Origin: Paenibacillus sp. SZ31
GTDB lineage: Bacteria; Bacillota; Bacilli; Paenibacillales; Paenibacillaceae
Direction of reading: 5' to 3'
Length of the DNA: 55,550 nt
NCBI RefSeq assembly: GCF_012912005.1
Contig: NZ_JABBEA010000025.1
Span: forward strand, 1-55,550
Shown here one piece after another: positions 17,847 through 26,585 of the stretch (position 1 is its first letter; every line of letters begins with the position of its first letter). The notes beneath the pieces were generated by a model. It made no database searches and was not told the origin of the DNA. It saw only the letters and a program-made list of their open reading frames with translations. A program made the position numbers and the translations under genes.

Positions 17847-18113
17847 TCAGGCCCATTGCGATTCATAAGGAAAAGGACATGTCGACTCGCTCAGCTTCGC
17901 TCGCACCTGTACGAGACAACCACAATGCCGACAGGTTGTGCCATATTGCAATCCCGGACAGGCAGAGCAGATGGATAGTCTACGCTCATATTCCTCATCC
18001 TGTACCGTCGAACGTGAGCGTGAGGCAATCTCAATAAGTCTGGCCATTTTGGCATCACTAATCTTCACATCATACTTATCATCGCAGCCCTTGCAAGGTT
18101 CCTGCCTCTTCAT
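17847..18113 (-). CDS. Small cysteine-rich protein, DUF6171-like
   Basis: An 88-residue protein with eight cysteines in pairs: CKGC (7-10), CSAC, CRHCGC and one more near the end (STCPF). The spacing suggests two small zinc-binding knuckles. Similar short proteins are annotated as DUF6171 in Paenibacillus; no function is known. The ATG is 3 bases after the arabinofuranosidase stop codon and only a weak AGGG site precedes it, so translation is likely coupled to that gene. Why such a protein is linked to a sugar hydrolase is not clear. Confidence 0.7.
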   Translation of the reverse strand: MKRQEPCKGCDDKYDVKISDAKMARLIEIASRSRSTVQDEEYERRLSICSACPGLQYGTTCRHCGCLVQVRAKLSESTCPFPYESQWA

Positions 18114-18116
18114 TCA

Positions 18117-19598
18117 TTAACCCTCTACAGCGATGACCCCAACTGATGCTGGAGCAAGGACAAAACGCAAGGTGTTATTCTCCAGTGTGATTCCATCCCA
18201 CGCCACAGGCTGAACATGATTCGGCTGTTCAAAGGTATTGAATGCACCAAAATCAGTATGGTGCAGAATCTGCCCGGTTACTTTAGCCGCTTGAGCTGCG
18301 TCCAGCTGACATACGACTTCCAACTCATCCGTGTGACTCAGATTGCAAGCCGTCAAATGAATGACCCCATCCTTGTTGCGGGAAGCTGATAAGCTGAGCT
18401 GCGGAATGGTCTCTTCTCCGAATGTGTATGCTGGGCTTTCATAATTCAAGTCCAATCGCTGCGCATCCATATGAACCTGATACATATCAAACACATGATA
18501 CGTAGGGGTCAGGAGCATTTTGTCCCCTTCCGTGAGCACAAGCGATTGAAGCACATTGACGATCTGCGCAAGATTTGCCATCTGTACCCGTTTATTATGT
18601 TGGTTGAAAATATTCAGGTTAACGCCTGCAAGCACAGCATCCCGCATCGTATTCTGTTGATATAGGAACCCAGGATTAGTTCCCGGCTCAACGTTATACC
18701 ATGTGCCCCATTCGTCCACAATAATGCCGACTCTACCTTCCGGATCATATTTATCCATGATCTCAGAGTGCTTCACCAGCAACTCTTCCATATGTAGCGT
18801 CTTCTTCAAAGTGGTGAACCACTCAGCCTCGCCGAATCCTGTAGCTGCACCTTTATCATTCCACTCTCCTGTAGGGATAGTGTAATAATGAAGACTGATT
18901 CCGTCCATAAAGCGAGCAGCCTCCCGCATCAACACTTCCATCCATTCATAGTTGCCTTCGTTGGGACCACAAGCGATTTTATAAATCTCGTTACCGGAAT
19001 AGTTACGTACGTATGTAGCATATCGGCGATATTCATCCGCATAATATTCAGGACGCATATTGCCGCCGCATCCCCAGTTCTCATTTCCTACGCCAAAATA
19101 TTTCAGTTTCCACGGTTCTTCCCGGCCGTTAGTTTTCCGCCAGTTCGCCATCGGGGATTCGCCATCAAACGTGATGTACTCTACCCATTCCTGCATCTCC
19201 TGCACTGTACCACTACCCAGATTGCCACTGATATATGGCTCAGTTCCGAGCAACTCACATAATCTCAAGAATTCATGCGTACCAAAGTGGTTGTTCTCTT
19301 CCACACCGCCCCAGTGTGTATTGATCATACGAGCACGCTCACTCTTCGGACCTACACCATCTTTCCAGTGATACTCATCGGCAAAACAACCGCCTGGCCA
19401 GCGAAGCACTGGAATATTAAGCTTCTGCAAGGCCGTTAACACATCATTTCGAATGCCATCCGTATTCGGAATAGGTGAATCCTCTCCTACCCACAACCCC
19501 TCATATATACAACGCCCCAAGTGTTCAGAAAAGTGACCATATATGTTGCGGTTTATTAATCCTTGATCTGAATCCGCCTTTAAAATAACATAGACCAT
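18117..19598 (-). CDS. Alpha-L-arabinofuranosidase, GH51
   Basis: A 493-residue cytoplasmic enzyme releasing L-arabinose from arabino-oligosaccharides. The acid/base E173 (in GNENWG) and nucleophile E296 (VDEWGTWY) are present, with the family N-terminus IYGHFSEHLGRCIYEG. No signal peptide, as usual for GH51. The ATG at 19598 follows GGAGG by eight bases; an earlier ATG overlaps the site itself. A perfect cre site lies 25 bases upstream, so carbon catabolite repression by CcpA is expected. No arabinose uptake genes are adjacent. Confidence 0.92.
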   Translation of the reverse strand: MVYVILKADSDQGLINRNIYGHFSEHLGRCIYEGLWVGEDSPIPNTDGIRNDVLTALQKLNIPVLRWPGGCFADEYHWKDGVGPKSERARMINTHWGGVEENNHFGTHEFLRLCELLGTEPYISGNLGSGTVQEMQEWVEYITFDGESPMANWRKTNGREEPWKLKYFGVGNENWGCGGNMRPEYYADEYRRYATYVRNYSGNEIYKIACGPNEGNYEWMEVLMREAARFMDGISLHYYTIPTGEWNDKGAATGFGEAEWFTTLKKTLHMEELLVKHSEIMDKYDPEGRVGIIVDEWGTWYNVEPGTNPGFLYQQNTMRDAVLAGVNLNIFNQHNKRVQMANLAQIVNVLQSLVLTEGDKMLLTPTYHVFDMYQVHMDAQRLDLNYESPAYTFGEETIPQLSLSASRNKDGVIHLTACNLSHTDELEVVCQLDAAQAAKVTGQILHHTDFGAFNTFEQPNHVQPVAWDGITLENNTLRFVLAPASVGVIAVEG

Positions 19599-19622
19599 GA
19601 TTTCAACCTCCATAAAATGTAT

Positions 19623-19636
19623 TGTTATCGCTTACA
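19623..19636 (-). promoter_or_regulatory. cre site (CcpA operator)
   Basis: Minus strand TGTAAGCGATAACA matches the cre consensus TGWAANCGNTNWCA at every position, between the arabinofuranosidase start and its upstream region. Confidence 0.8.
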
Positions 19637-19679
19637 ATAACTCGTTTCGGAGTAGGTTTCAACCGTTTTTATTTCTACG

Positions 19680-19726
19680 CAAACAAGCCTCTTCCTGTGT
19701 AATTGATCAGGAAGAGACTTGTTTGT
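19680..19726 (-). terminator. Terminator after beta-propeller gene
   Basis: Minus strand AACAAGTCTCTTCCTG/CAGGAAGAGGCTTGTTTG, nearly perfect arms with a short T-rich tail. Confidence 0.7.
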
Positions 19727-19816
19727 TATAGAAATTCATGCAGAGACATACCAAATTGATTTTCATTCATTTCTAATTTGGATTTGCCTGGTTGTTATTT
19801 CAGAATAACAGGCTAT

Positions 19817-21004
19817 TTAATCCTGCTCTGAAGGTAACAAGATTTTTTGTGTCCAGGTCGTTCCACCATCTGTAGTCTGATAAATCGCAGGTGAGTTATC
19901 ACTTGTCACTACCAGCCAGCCTGTCTTCGCAGATGGGAACGAGATACGGGAACTATATCCCGGATCTTTCAGGTCAACGTTTTTCCACGTGGAACCTGTA
20001 TCATATGAACGCCCAATCCCCACTTTACCAGCTGCAGGCGACCCTGCGGACAGATAAGCCGTCTGATTACCGATCAGCGCCATGTTGCCTGGATGACCGC
20101 CAGGATTGGCAGGTCCAGTTCCTTTAGCCGTACTGTTCGCACCCGGTGCAGGCCCTCCCCCTGCTGTGGATTGCGCAAATACTTGTGTCCAATCCTTCCC
20201 TTGGTTACCGCTCGCATAGAGGGAGTAGGATTGTTGGGACATGCCTGCATCACCATACAGAAGGGCCCATACTTGCTGACCATGTGCATACAGATCCGCT
20301 CCGCTCCATGTATCCGATGTAACCCGGAGAGAAGTGGTCCAGTTCTTTCCACCATCACTCGTTTGCTTTAATTGATATCCCAATCCGGGTACAACCACGA
20401 CAGCATACCCTTGCTTCTCTGTCGCGAAGGTAGCTGCACGCGTGTTGACAGGCGTATTCATTTTGCTCCAGGTTACGCCACCATCCTTCGTCTGATATGC
20501 ACCATTATAGGTATAACCATAACCTACATCTTTATTGCGGAAATCAATGCGTTTGAATTGAATACCCGGTGTATCGAGCCGCGTCCAGTGAGATCCCCCG
20601 TCATTGGTACGGATCAGATAGGTTGCAGGTGAATCCTTCACTCGCGCCAGCGCATAACCGTTCACATTATTTGGAAAATCAAGCTGTGTGAATTGCCACT
20701 GCCCGGTATATATGGACTGCCATGTACAGCCTGCGTTCGAGGTACCGATTAGAAACCCCTCACCCCCGGCTCGTCCAGTTGTATCATTAAGAAAATCAAT
20801 ATCAGTAAATTGCAGGTGTTGCTCTTCCACACCACTACCCTTTTTCAATGTAGCAGATAGTCCATGGTCTCCCTTTCCACATGCCTTTGAGGATGCAGCG
20901 TTAGCGCCTGATAGCGTATGTACCGGTCCCATCCCCCAAGCCAGCGTTAACGATAATGCCAGCGCACCAATCCGTTTCCATGTCATCGTTCTCTTGGTTG
21001 TCAT
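19817..21004 (-). CDS. Secreted BNR/beta-propeller protein
   Basis: A 395-residue exported protein. Residues 1-35 form a signal peptide (KR-rich start, hydrophobic core, ANA-A cleavage). The rest has at least six Asp-box (BNR) repeats of type T-x-DGG-x-x-W: TNDGGSHW, TKDGGVTW, TSDGGKNW, NQGKDW, TGSTW and TTDGGTTW. This is the fold of Ycf48-like or sortilin-like propellers. No catalytic residues can be assigned, so it may be a binding or assembly protein. A low-complexity Gly/Pro linker interrupts the repeats around residue 270. The start follows GGAGG at eight bases. Confidence 0.8.
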   Translation of the reverse strand: MTTKRTMTWKRIGALALSLTLAWGMGPVHTLSGANAASSKACGKGDHGLSATLKKGSGVEEQHLQFTDIDFLNDTTGRAGGEGFLIGTSNAGCTWQSIYTGQWQFTQLDFPNNVNGYALARVKDSPATYLIRTNDGGSHWTRLDTPGIQFKRIDFRNKDVGYGYTYNGAYQTKDGGVTWSKMNTPVNTRAATFATEKQGYAVVVVPGLGYQLKQTSDGGKNWTTSLRVTSDTWSGADLYAHGQQVWALLYGDAGMSQQSYSLYASGNQGKDWTQVFAQSTAGGGPAPGANSTAKGTGPANPGGHPGNMALIGNQTAYLSAGSPAAGKVGIGRSYDTGSTWKNVDLKDPGYSSRISFPSAKTGWLVVTSDNSPAIYQTTDGGTTWTQKILLPSEQD

Positions 21005-21086
21005 CGTAACACCTCCTTCTATGGTTTTACCCAAATTGAATGCTTTTAACGTAACAATCCGATGAACCCCGATGACAATTTCGCAA

Positions 21087-21140
21087 GAAAAAAACCACCT
21101 TTACCCATGATTGGTATCATGTAGGCAAGGGTGGTTGATT
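21087..21140 (-). terminator. Terminator after small membrane protein
   Basis: Minus strand AACCACC/GGTGGTTTTTTT with an imperfect inner stem. Confidence 0.8.
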
Positions 21141-21162
21141 ACTAAACGTTGTGTACTCTAAG

Positions 21163-21411
21163 TTAAATGGGAAATGTCCTGATACCAATGATAACAAAAC
21201 TGATACTTAAGAAAAGGCATAAACTAAAATATATTTTGTTGTATTTATATTCCCGAATACTATATGCAGCAAAAAGCATCGCCATATTAGCTATTATCAA
21301 CGTTAAGTTGAGAAATATCGTCACTGCTAATACAAAATTGATGACAAACACTATAAAAACTGCAGTTAGCCACTTGGGATACATATTCAATTGAGCCCGA
21401 ATCGCATGCAT
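21163..21411 (-). CDS. Small membrane protein, unknown
   Basis: An 82-residue protein, almost entirely hydrophobic with three likely membrane segments (about 14-34, 36-50 and 60-78) separated by a short charged loop REYKYNK. AGAGGAAGGTG precedes the ATG at a good distance and a terminator follows, so it is probably expressed. It is clearly richer in A+T than its neighbours. I do not recognise a family. It lies next to the toxin-antitoxin candidate and could belong to the same accessory patch. Confidence 0.6.
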   Translation of the reverse strand: MHAIRAQLNMYPKWLTAVFIVFVINFVLAVTIFLNLTLIIANMAMLFAAYSIREYKYNKIYFSLCLFLSISFVIIGIRTFPI

Positions 21412-21543
21412 ACACGTTCACCTTCCTCTATTTCCATACCATATTATACATAAATATTAAGATAGAGTCATCCCAAAGCATAGTCTGCATGACGATTTCG
21501 GTACTAACATATACAACAATTGGTAGTGGTATAAGAACAGACG

Positions 21544-21552
21544 TGCTATAAT
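21544..21552 (+). promoter_or_regulatory. Toxin promoter, extended -10
   Basis: TGCTATAAT, an extended -10 that lacks a good -35, about 75 bases before the toxin start codon. Confidence 0.5.
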
Positions 21553-21605
21553 CAGTTTTATGGACTTTTGAATAACGGTGGATGTTTTCCAGATCACGGC
21601 GCAGC

Positions 21606-21630
21606 TTCCCGAAAGGGGGTGACGTCGATG
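21606..21630 (+). promoter_or_regulatory. Hairpin hiding the toxin ribosome binding site
   Basis: TTCCC-GAAA-GGGGG forms a stem with a GNRA-type tetraloop that pairs the ribosome binding site AGGGGGTG, placed eight bases before the ATG. Such masking is typical of type I toxin mRNAs. Confidence 0.5.
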
Positions 21631-21759
21631 GTCAAACTTGTGGCGTTGCTTGATGTAATCCGATGGATTGCTGCGATCCTCAGTCTAGTGCTGAGTATCC
21701 GAAAGCTTTACCGTTGGTTGCGCAAAAAGTTTCGTAACAAGCGAAAACCCACCTCATAA
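21628..21759 (+). CDS. Candidate type I toxin (small membrane peptide)
   Basis: A 43-residue peptide: one hydrophobic helix (about 3-24, VALLDVIRWIAAILSLVLSI) and a very basic tail (RKLYRWLRKKFRNKRK). This is the layout of Gram-positive type I toxins such as TxpA, BsrG and Fst, which insert in the membrane. The start at 21628 follows AGGGGGTG. The mRNA would run from about 21559 to the terminator at 21846-21882, about 320 nt, close to the size of known bsrG-type mRNAs. A minus-strand promoter on the far side (21936-21964) could give an antisense RNA. No sequence match to a named family was possible; assignment is by architecture. Confidence 0.55.
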   Translation: MVKLVALLDVIRWIAAILSLVLSIRKLYRWLRKKFRNKRKPTS

Positions 21760-21845
21760 GGTTGAAGGCCTGACGGTGGGTTTCGCTTGAATAACAGTAT
21801 TTAATTCATGCACGCCGTGGCAGTCCACAGCCTTTCGGGTCCTAA

Positions 21846-21882
21846 GAGTCTTTACCGTTGACGCGGTGAAGGCTCTTTTTTT
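21846..21882 (+). terminator. Toxin mRNA terminator
   Basis: AGAGTCTTTACCG/CGGTGAAGGCTCT followed by seven T on the plus strand. Confidence 0.85.
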
Positions 21883-21913
21883 AGTATATGGTTGAACCCG
21901 ATCACCATATACT
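21883..21913. repeat. 10-base perfect inverted repeat
   Basis: AGTATATGGT (21883-21892) and ACCATATACT (21904-21913) are perfect complements with an 11-base loop, immediately after the toxin terminator and downstream of the antisense promoter, so it would form the 5' end of the antisense RNA. Confidence 0.7.
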
Positions 21914-21935
21914 TCACGATTGTAATATATCAATT

Positions 21936-21964
21936 AATATACTACTGAATACTTATGTAGTCAG
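21936..21964 (-). promoter_or_regulatory. Candidate antitoxin promoter
   Basis: Minus strand CTGACT (21959-21964), 17-base spacer, TATATT (21936-21941). Confidence 0.5.
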
Positions 21965-21979
21965 TATAGCACAGCTCTG

Positions 21980-22024
21980 GACAAAAGTTAAATTAAGTTA
22001 AGTTAACTTAATTTAACTTTTGTC
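21980..22024. repeat. 45-nt perfect AT-rich inverted repeat
   Basis: Two perfect 22-base arms around one central base (22002). Each arm reads from GACAAAAG to AGTTAA on its own strand. No gene, T-run or GC-rich stem is associated. It lies between the toxin-antitoxin candidate and the speB terminator. Confidence 0.9.
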
Positions 22025-22107
22025 TTGGCAGAATAGTCTCAGCTCTAACATCCCGTCCGTTCCTTAAGCTCGAATAGTTGAGGACACGCAGATAAACGTT
22101 AACAATA

Positions 22108-22160
22108 AAAAAATGCCCTCCCCTACGCAGATTTGAACCCGCGCAGACAGAGAGCATTAT
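22108..22160 (-). terminator. speB terminator with tRNA-like T-arm sequence
   Basis: Minus strand ATGCTCTC/GGAGGGCAT followed by seven T. Its loop contains GCGGGTTCAAATCTGCG, which resembles a tRNA T-arm. Confidence 0.65.
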
Positions 22161-22184
22161 ACTTGCTTATCGATTATTCTGTGA

Positions 22185-23054
22185 TTATTTCACGAATCCA
22201 AGCAGCATTTCACGGATCAGCTTCGCAGCTACAATCTGTGTCTGTTGTGTTGAATCATAGATTGGTGCAACTTCAACCAGATCACAACCAACTACATTTA
22301 CATCAGATCCAGCGATCATATGAATGGCTTCCAGCAATTCCTTGGACGTAATACCGCCCGCTTCTGCTGTACCTGTTCCTGGTGCTGCTGACGGATCAAG
22401 TACATCGATGTCGATGGTTACGTATACCGGACGATTGCCCATCTTCGGAAGAGCTTCCTTCATCGGAGCTGCCACTTCAAATGGATAGAAGTTAATGTTC
22501 TCGCGACCATACTGGAACTCCTCACGGGAGCCAGAACGAATACCGAACTGATAGATGTTTTTGCCACCCATCAACTCAGCTGCTTTACGTACTGGTGTGG
22601 AATGTGACAGTGGCTCGCCTTCATAGTTTTCACGAAGATCTGCGTGTGCATCAATATGAATCAAGATAAGATCCGGGTATTTCTTGTACATTTGTTGGAT
22701 GACCGGCCAAGTAACCAGATGCTCGCCACCGAGACCAACTGGGAATTTGTCGTCAGCCAATAGGCTACCAATGTATTCATGAATTACTTCAAGGCTGCGT
22801 CCCGCGTTACCGAAAGGCAAGAGCAAGTCTCCAGCGTCAAAGTACGTCATGTCTACAATGCTTTTGTCGAGGTACGGGCTGTACTCTTCAAGTCCAACCG
22901 ATGCTTGACGGATATGAGATGGGCCAAAACGGGAACCCGGACGGAAGCTGACGGTATAATCCATCGGCATTCCATAGATAACTGCTTTCGAGTTCTCATA
23001 ATCCTCAGAACTACAAATAAATACGTTTCCTGAATAAGCTTGATCCAGTTTCAT
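22185..23054 (-). CDS. speB: Agmatinase
   Basis: A 289-residue ureohydrolase that converts agmatine to putrescine and urea. The two-manganese ligands are visible in GGEH, DAHAD and DIDVLDPS, and the N-terminus has the family stretch PGSRFGPSHIR. It starts 14 bases after speE ends, forming the speE-speB operon known in B. subtilis for spermidine synthesis. Confidence 0.94.
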   Translation of the reverse strand: MKLDQAYSGNVFICSSEDYENSKAVIYGMPMDYTVSFRPGSRFGPSHIRQASVGLEEYSPYLDKSIVDMTYFDAGDLLLPFGNAGRSLEVIHEYIGSLLADDKFPVGLGGEHLVTWPVIQQMYKKYPDLILIHIDAHADLRENYEGEPLSHSTPVRKAAELMGGKNIYQFGIRSGSREEFQYGRENINFYPFEVAAPMKEALPKMGNRPVYVTIDIDVLDPSAAPGTGTAEAGGITSKELLEAIHMIAGSDVNVVGCDLVEVAPIYDSTQQTQIVAAKLIREMLLGFVK

Positions 23055-23068
23055 TAATGATTTCCCCT

Positions 23069-23896
23069 TTATTTCGTTAAATCTTCCACGAATTTAGGAA
23101 GTACAAATGCTGCTTTGTGCAGACGCGGAGAGTAATACTTGGTATCCATCTCCGGGATTTGAGTCTCATCCACTTCGAGCGGGTCATGTTTCTTGCTACC
23201 CATGGTGAATGTCCACAAACCACTTGGATATGTTGGAATATTACAGCCGTACACATGTACGATCGGGAAGATTTCTTTGACGTCTTTGTTCACCTTCTGG
23301 ATCAGATCCGCTTTGAACCAAGGGTTGTCCGTTTGGGCAACGAAGATTCCGTCTTCTTTGAGTGCTTCGTAGATACCTTGGTAGAAACCACGCTCAAACA
23401 GTGGCGCAGCCGGGCCTACAGGCTCAGTGGAGTCTACGATAATCACATCGTATTCATTTTTATGTTCAATAATATGCATGTAGCCGTCGTTTACGAGCAC
23501 TTCAACATTAGGCTCGTCCAACTTGCCGGCGATTTCAGGCAAATATTTTTTAGAGTACTCAATGACTTTACCGTCGATTTCGACGAGAACTGCTTTTTCT
23601 ACAGCAGCATGCTTAATGACTTCACGAATGACTCCGCCATCGCCGCCACCGACAACCAGAACTTTTTTGGGATTCGGGTGAGTGTTCAGCGCAGGGTGTG
23701 CCGCCATTTCGTGATATACGAATTCGTCTTTTACGGTAGTCATCACCATGCCATCAAGGAGCAACATGTTACCGAATTCCTCGGTTTCTACCATGGCCAA
23801 ATCTTGAAAATCGGTTTTCTCTGTAACATAGGTCTGCTTAATCTTCGCGGTGATCCCGAATACCGGGGTCTGTTTCTCCGTAAACCACAATTCCAT
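23069..23896 (-). CDS. speE: Spermidine synthase
   Basis: A 275-residue aminopropyltransferase that moves an aminopropyl group from decarboxylated AdoMet to putrescine. The Rossmann glycine motif VVGGGDGG, the acidic VEID strand, and the active-site VDSTEPVGP are present. First gene of the speE-speB operon, divergent from the class A PBP as in B. subtilis (ywhE/pbpG-speE-speB). Confidence 0.95.
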   Translation of the reverse strand: MELWFTEKQTPVFGITAKIKQTYVTEKTDFQDLAMVETEEFGNMLLLDGMVMTTVKDEFVYHEMAAHPALNTHPNPKKVLVVGGGDGGVIREVIKHAAVEKAVLVEIDGKVIEYSKKYLPEIAGKLDEPNVEVLVNDGYMHIIEHKNEYDVIIVDSTEPVGPAAPLFERGFYQGIYEALKEDGIFVAQTDNPWFKADLIQKVNKDVKEIFPIVHVYGCNIPTYPSGLWTFTMGSKKHDPLEVDETQIPEMDTKYYSPRLHKAAFVLPKFVEDLTK

Positions 23897-24171
23897 AATC
23901 TCTACCTTCTTTCCGTAAAGTTAATGATCAGCCATATCCGACCAAGCGCTATGCACTATAATCGGTTCGCCCAAGCACGTCCAGCGTTCGGCGCCATATC
24001 GCGTTATGATTGCTGGCCTGCGGGAAAGGTCCGCGGTTTACTTCATTATCTAGATTAAATTTGACCAGAGCGTGCAGAGCGTCTGACTAATCAATGAATC
24101 AATGACCATTCGTCTGTTCGTCCTTACGCGCTTTAGTATCTTGTGCCGAATCTTACCTTTTCATTACCCTT
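23897..24171. other. Divergent region speE / PBP
   Basis: Non-coding. It must hold the speE promoter on the minus strand (a TATAGT at about 23957-23962 is the best -10). I see no other structure. Confidence 0.4.
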
Positions 24172-24200
24172 TTGCATTATACGCGATTGACGTTTATACT
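24172..24200 (+). promoter_or_regulatory. PBP promoter
   Basis: TTGCAT (24172-24177), 17-base spacer, TATACT (24195-24200), about 110 bases before the start codon. Confidence 0.6.
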
Positions 24201-24309
24201 GCAAAACGGTTTTTCCTGCGAAAATGCTACATTTTGTTCGCTTATGCACCCGATTGAATATCCCTGCCAATCAAGTCCCATACTGGAAGAAAAGAGAGGA
24301 GCCCGTTCC

Positions 24310-26388
24310 ATGACCAAGCCAAATCAACAGACCCGCAAACGCGGGTTCCGTGTACGAAAATTCATTAAAAACCTGTCTCTGCTCGCCGTGCTCGCCATGC
24401 TTGCTACCGCGGCGGGATTGGTGTATCTATACGCAACCAGCCTGCCTCTCGCAGACTCGGACCGGAATTCCAGATTGCTGGACAGTCAAGGTGAAGTCAT
24501 CGCTACCTTCTCCGCAGGTGGCAAAGATTCTGTACCCGTTCAACTGGAGGATATCGCGCCAGATCTGGTCAATGCCACTCTGGCTGTAGAAGACCGAAAA
24601 TTCTATAATCACTACGGGTTCGACGTGCAAGGGATGGGACGGGCTGTGCTCGTTAACCTCGAACATATGCAGATGTCGCAGGGTGCGAGTACCTTGACTC
24701 AACAACTGGCGCGTAACCTGTATCTATCTCATGAGAAAACATGGACTCGTAAAGCCAAGGAAGCCATGTACACGGCGCAATTGGAGATGAAATACAGTAA
24801 GGATGAAATTTTGCAGATGTATCTGAATGAAATCTATTATGGGCATGGAGCGTACGGAATCGAAGCGGCTTCGCGGATGTATTTTGGCAAATCAGCCAAA
24901 CAGCTGGATCTCGCAGAGAGCGCCATGCTGGCAGGAATCCCGAAAGGGCCCACCTACTATTCACCCTATAACCATATGAAGAATGCAAAAGACCGACAGA
25001 AGATTGTGCTGAATGCCATGGCAGATATCGGCAAGATCAACCAGGCCGAAGCGGATAAAGCCTATGAGAAAATGCTTTCGTTCAAACCGGAAAGTGAGCG
25101 TAAAACAGTGGAAAGCGCACCGTTTTTCCGTGACTATATTCGGAGTCTAGCCATCAAAGAACTGGGAATCAGTGAAGCGATGCTGGATCACGGGGGTTTG
25201 AACATCTACACTACACTGGATCTACGTGTACAAAAAGCAGCCGAAGACGCCATAGCAAAAGGTATGGATGCCAAAAGCGAGCTGGAGACGGCCCTCGTGT
25301 CCATTGACCCTCGAACGGGCTACATCAAAGCCATGGTAGGCGGCAAGAATTACCGCACCAATCAGATTAACCATGTACTGGCGACCACACGCCAGCCAGG
25401 TTCGGCGTTTAAACCGATTATGTATCTGGCAGCCCTGGAATCCAAGCAACTCACCAGTGCATCCATGTTTAACAGTGAACCTACCCTGTTTCATTATGAC
25501 AACGACCGCAAAACCTATAAACCCGGCAACTTTGGAGACAAGTATCTGGGTGAGATTGATCTAAGACAGGCGATCGCCGCTTCAGACAATATCTATGCGG
25601 TGAACACCATTATGCAGATTGGTCCTGAGCAAGTTGTGAGTATGGCGAAAAGCCTTGGCATTACAAGCAACCTGAGCGCCGTGCCCTCTCTTGCACTGGG
25701 AACCTCACCTGTCAGTCCGCTAGAGATGGCGTCGGCCTTTTCTGTCATCGCGGCTAGTGGACAACGGACGCCACCTGTAGCCATCCTGCAAGTGACGGAT
25801 GCCGCAGGACGTGTGCTCTATGAATCGCCCCAGACGAAGGCAGAGACCGTGGTGGAACCTGCGGCAGCTTATGTACTGACTCGTTTAATGGAAAGTGTCT
25901 TCGAAAATGGGGGAACGGGTAACCGGGTGTCTGCCGCGATCAAACGTCCAGTAGCCGGAAAGACAGGAACGACCAATACGGATGCTTGGCTGGTCGGATT
26001 CACACCGGAGCTCTCCACCGCTGTATGGGTTGGTTACGATCAAGGCAAAGCCATCTCGACTTCGGATGGCCGACGGGCGGCGCCGATCTTTGCCCAGTTT
26101 ACAGAGCAGGCCCTTGCGAGCGTACCACCCAAAATCTTTACCGTGCCTGATCATGTTGTAAGTGTCTATATCGACCCGGAATCCGGCAAGCTGGCAGGCA
26201 ACGGTTGTGAAGAGAAAAGGCTGGAAGTTTTTATTGATGGCACTGAACCAACAGAGGTATGTCATGGTACGGCGGATGATTCGGACTCTGGAGAAGATGA
26301 GAAGACCCGTCATGTACAGAATCAACAAGGCATACAGGAAGAGAAACATTCCTGGTGGGGAGATTTCAAACGTTGGTGGGTAGAATGA
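24310..26388 (+). CDS. Class A penicillin-binding protein (PBP1, PbpG-like)
   Basis: A 692-residue bifunctional peptidoglycan synthase. One membrane anchor (about 20-42), then the GT51 domain with catalytic E94 in VEDRKFYNHYG and QGASTLTQQLARN (124-136). The transpeptidase follows, with SAFK (S365, K368), SDN (425-427) and KTG (551-553). The start at 24310 follows GAGAGGAG; the longer frame upstream overlaps the promoter. Gene context with ywhD and speE-speB matches pbpG of B. subtilis, a sporulation-stage PBP, but nothing here shows sporulation control. Confidence 0.92.
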   Translation: MTKPNQQTRKRGFRVRKFIKNLSLLAVLAMLATAAGLVYLYATSLPLADSDRNSRLLDSQGEVIATFSAGGKDSVPVQLEDIAPDLVNATLAVEDRKFYNHYGFDVQGMGRAVLVNLEHMQMSQGASTLTQQLARNLYLSHEKTWTRKAKEAMYTAQLEMKYSKDEILQMYLNEIYYGHGAYGIEAASRMYFGKSAKQLDLAESAMLAGIPKGPTYYSPYNHMKNAKDRQKIVLNAMADIGKINQAEADKAYEKMLSFKPESERKTVESAPFFRDYIRSLAIKELGISEAMLDHGGLNIYTTLDLRVQKAAEDAIAKGMDAKSELETALVSIDPRTGYIKAMVGGKNYRTNQINHVLATTRQPGSAFKPIMYLAALESKQLTSASMFNSEPTLFHYDNDRKTYKPGNFGDKYLGEIDLRQAIAASDNIYAVNTIMQIGPEQVVSMAKSLGITSNLSAVPSLALGTSPVSPLEMASAFSVIAASGQRTPPVAILQVTDAAGRVLYESPQTKAETVVEPAAAYVLTRLMESVFENGGTGNRVSAAIKRPVAGKTGTTNTDAWLVGFTPELSTAVWVGYDQGKAISTSDGRRAAPIFAQFTEQALASVPPKIFTVPDHVVSVYIDPESGKLAGNGCEEKRLEVFIDGTEPTEVCHGTADDSDSGEDEKTRHVQNQQGIQEEKHSWWGDFKRWWVE

Positions 26389-26510
26389 CGCAAATACGCG
26401 ATGACTTAGTTACGCCACCTTTGACTTCTGATTATTTTGATCATTTGGAAATTCACTTCGGATGAAAACTCATAATTATTCAGGTGGATGAATATTGTTA
26501 ATGTACAAGC

Positions 26511-26556
26511 AAAAAGGCCCCAACCGAATTTCCCGGTTAAAGGGCCTTTTGCTTTT
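26511..26556. terminator. Bidirectional terminator PBP / ywhD
   Basis: AAAAGGCCC/GGGCCTTTT with inner AACCG/CGGTT stem; T-rich on the plus strand, A-run giving T on the minus strand. Confidence 0.85.
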
Positions 26557-26585
26557 TTTCTTTTAACTGTGTTGAATGATCTACC

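Larger units (their letters stand above)
21735..21929 (-). ncRNA. Candidate antisense antitoxin RNA
   Basis: From the minus-strand promoter at 21936-21964 a transcript would run leftward over the toxin terminator and 3' untranslated region. It would end at the strong hairpin AAGCGAAACCCACC/GGTGGGTTTTCGCTT (21739-21788), giving about 190 nt that overlaps the last codons of the toxin. Size and overlap resemble RatA and SR4 of B. subtilis. Purely inferred from sequence. Confidence 0.4.
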
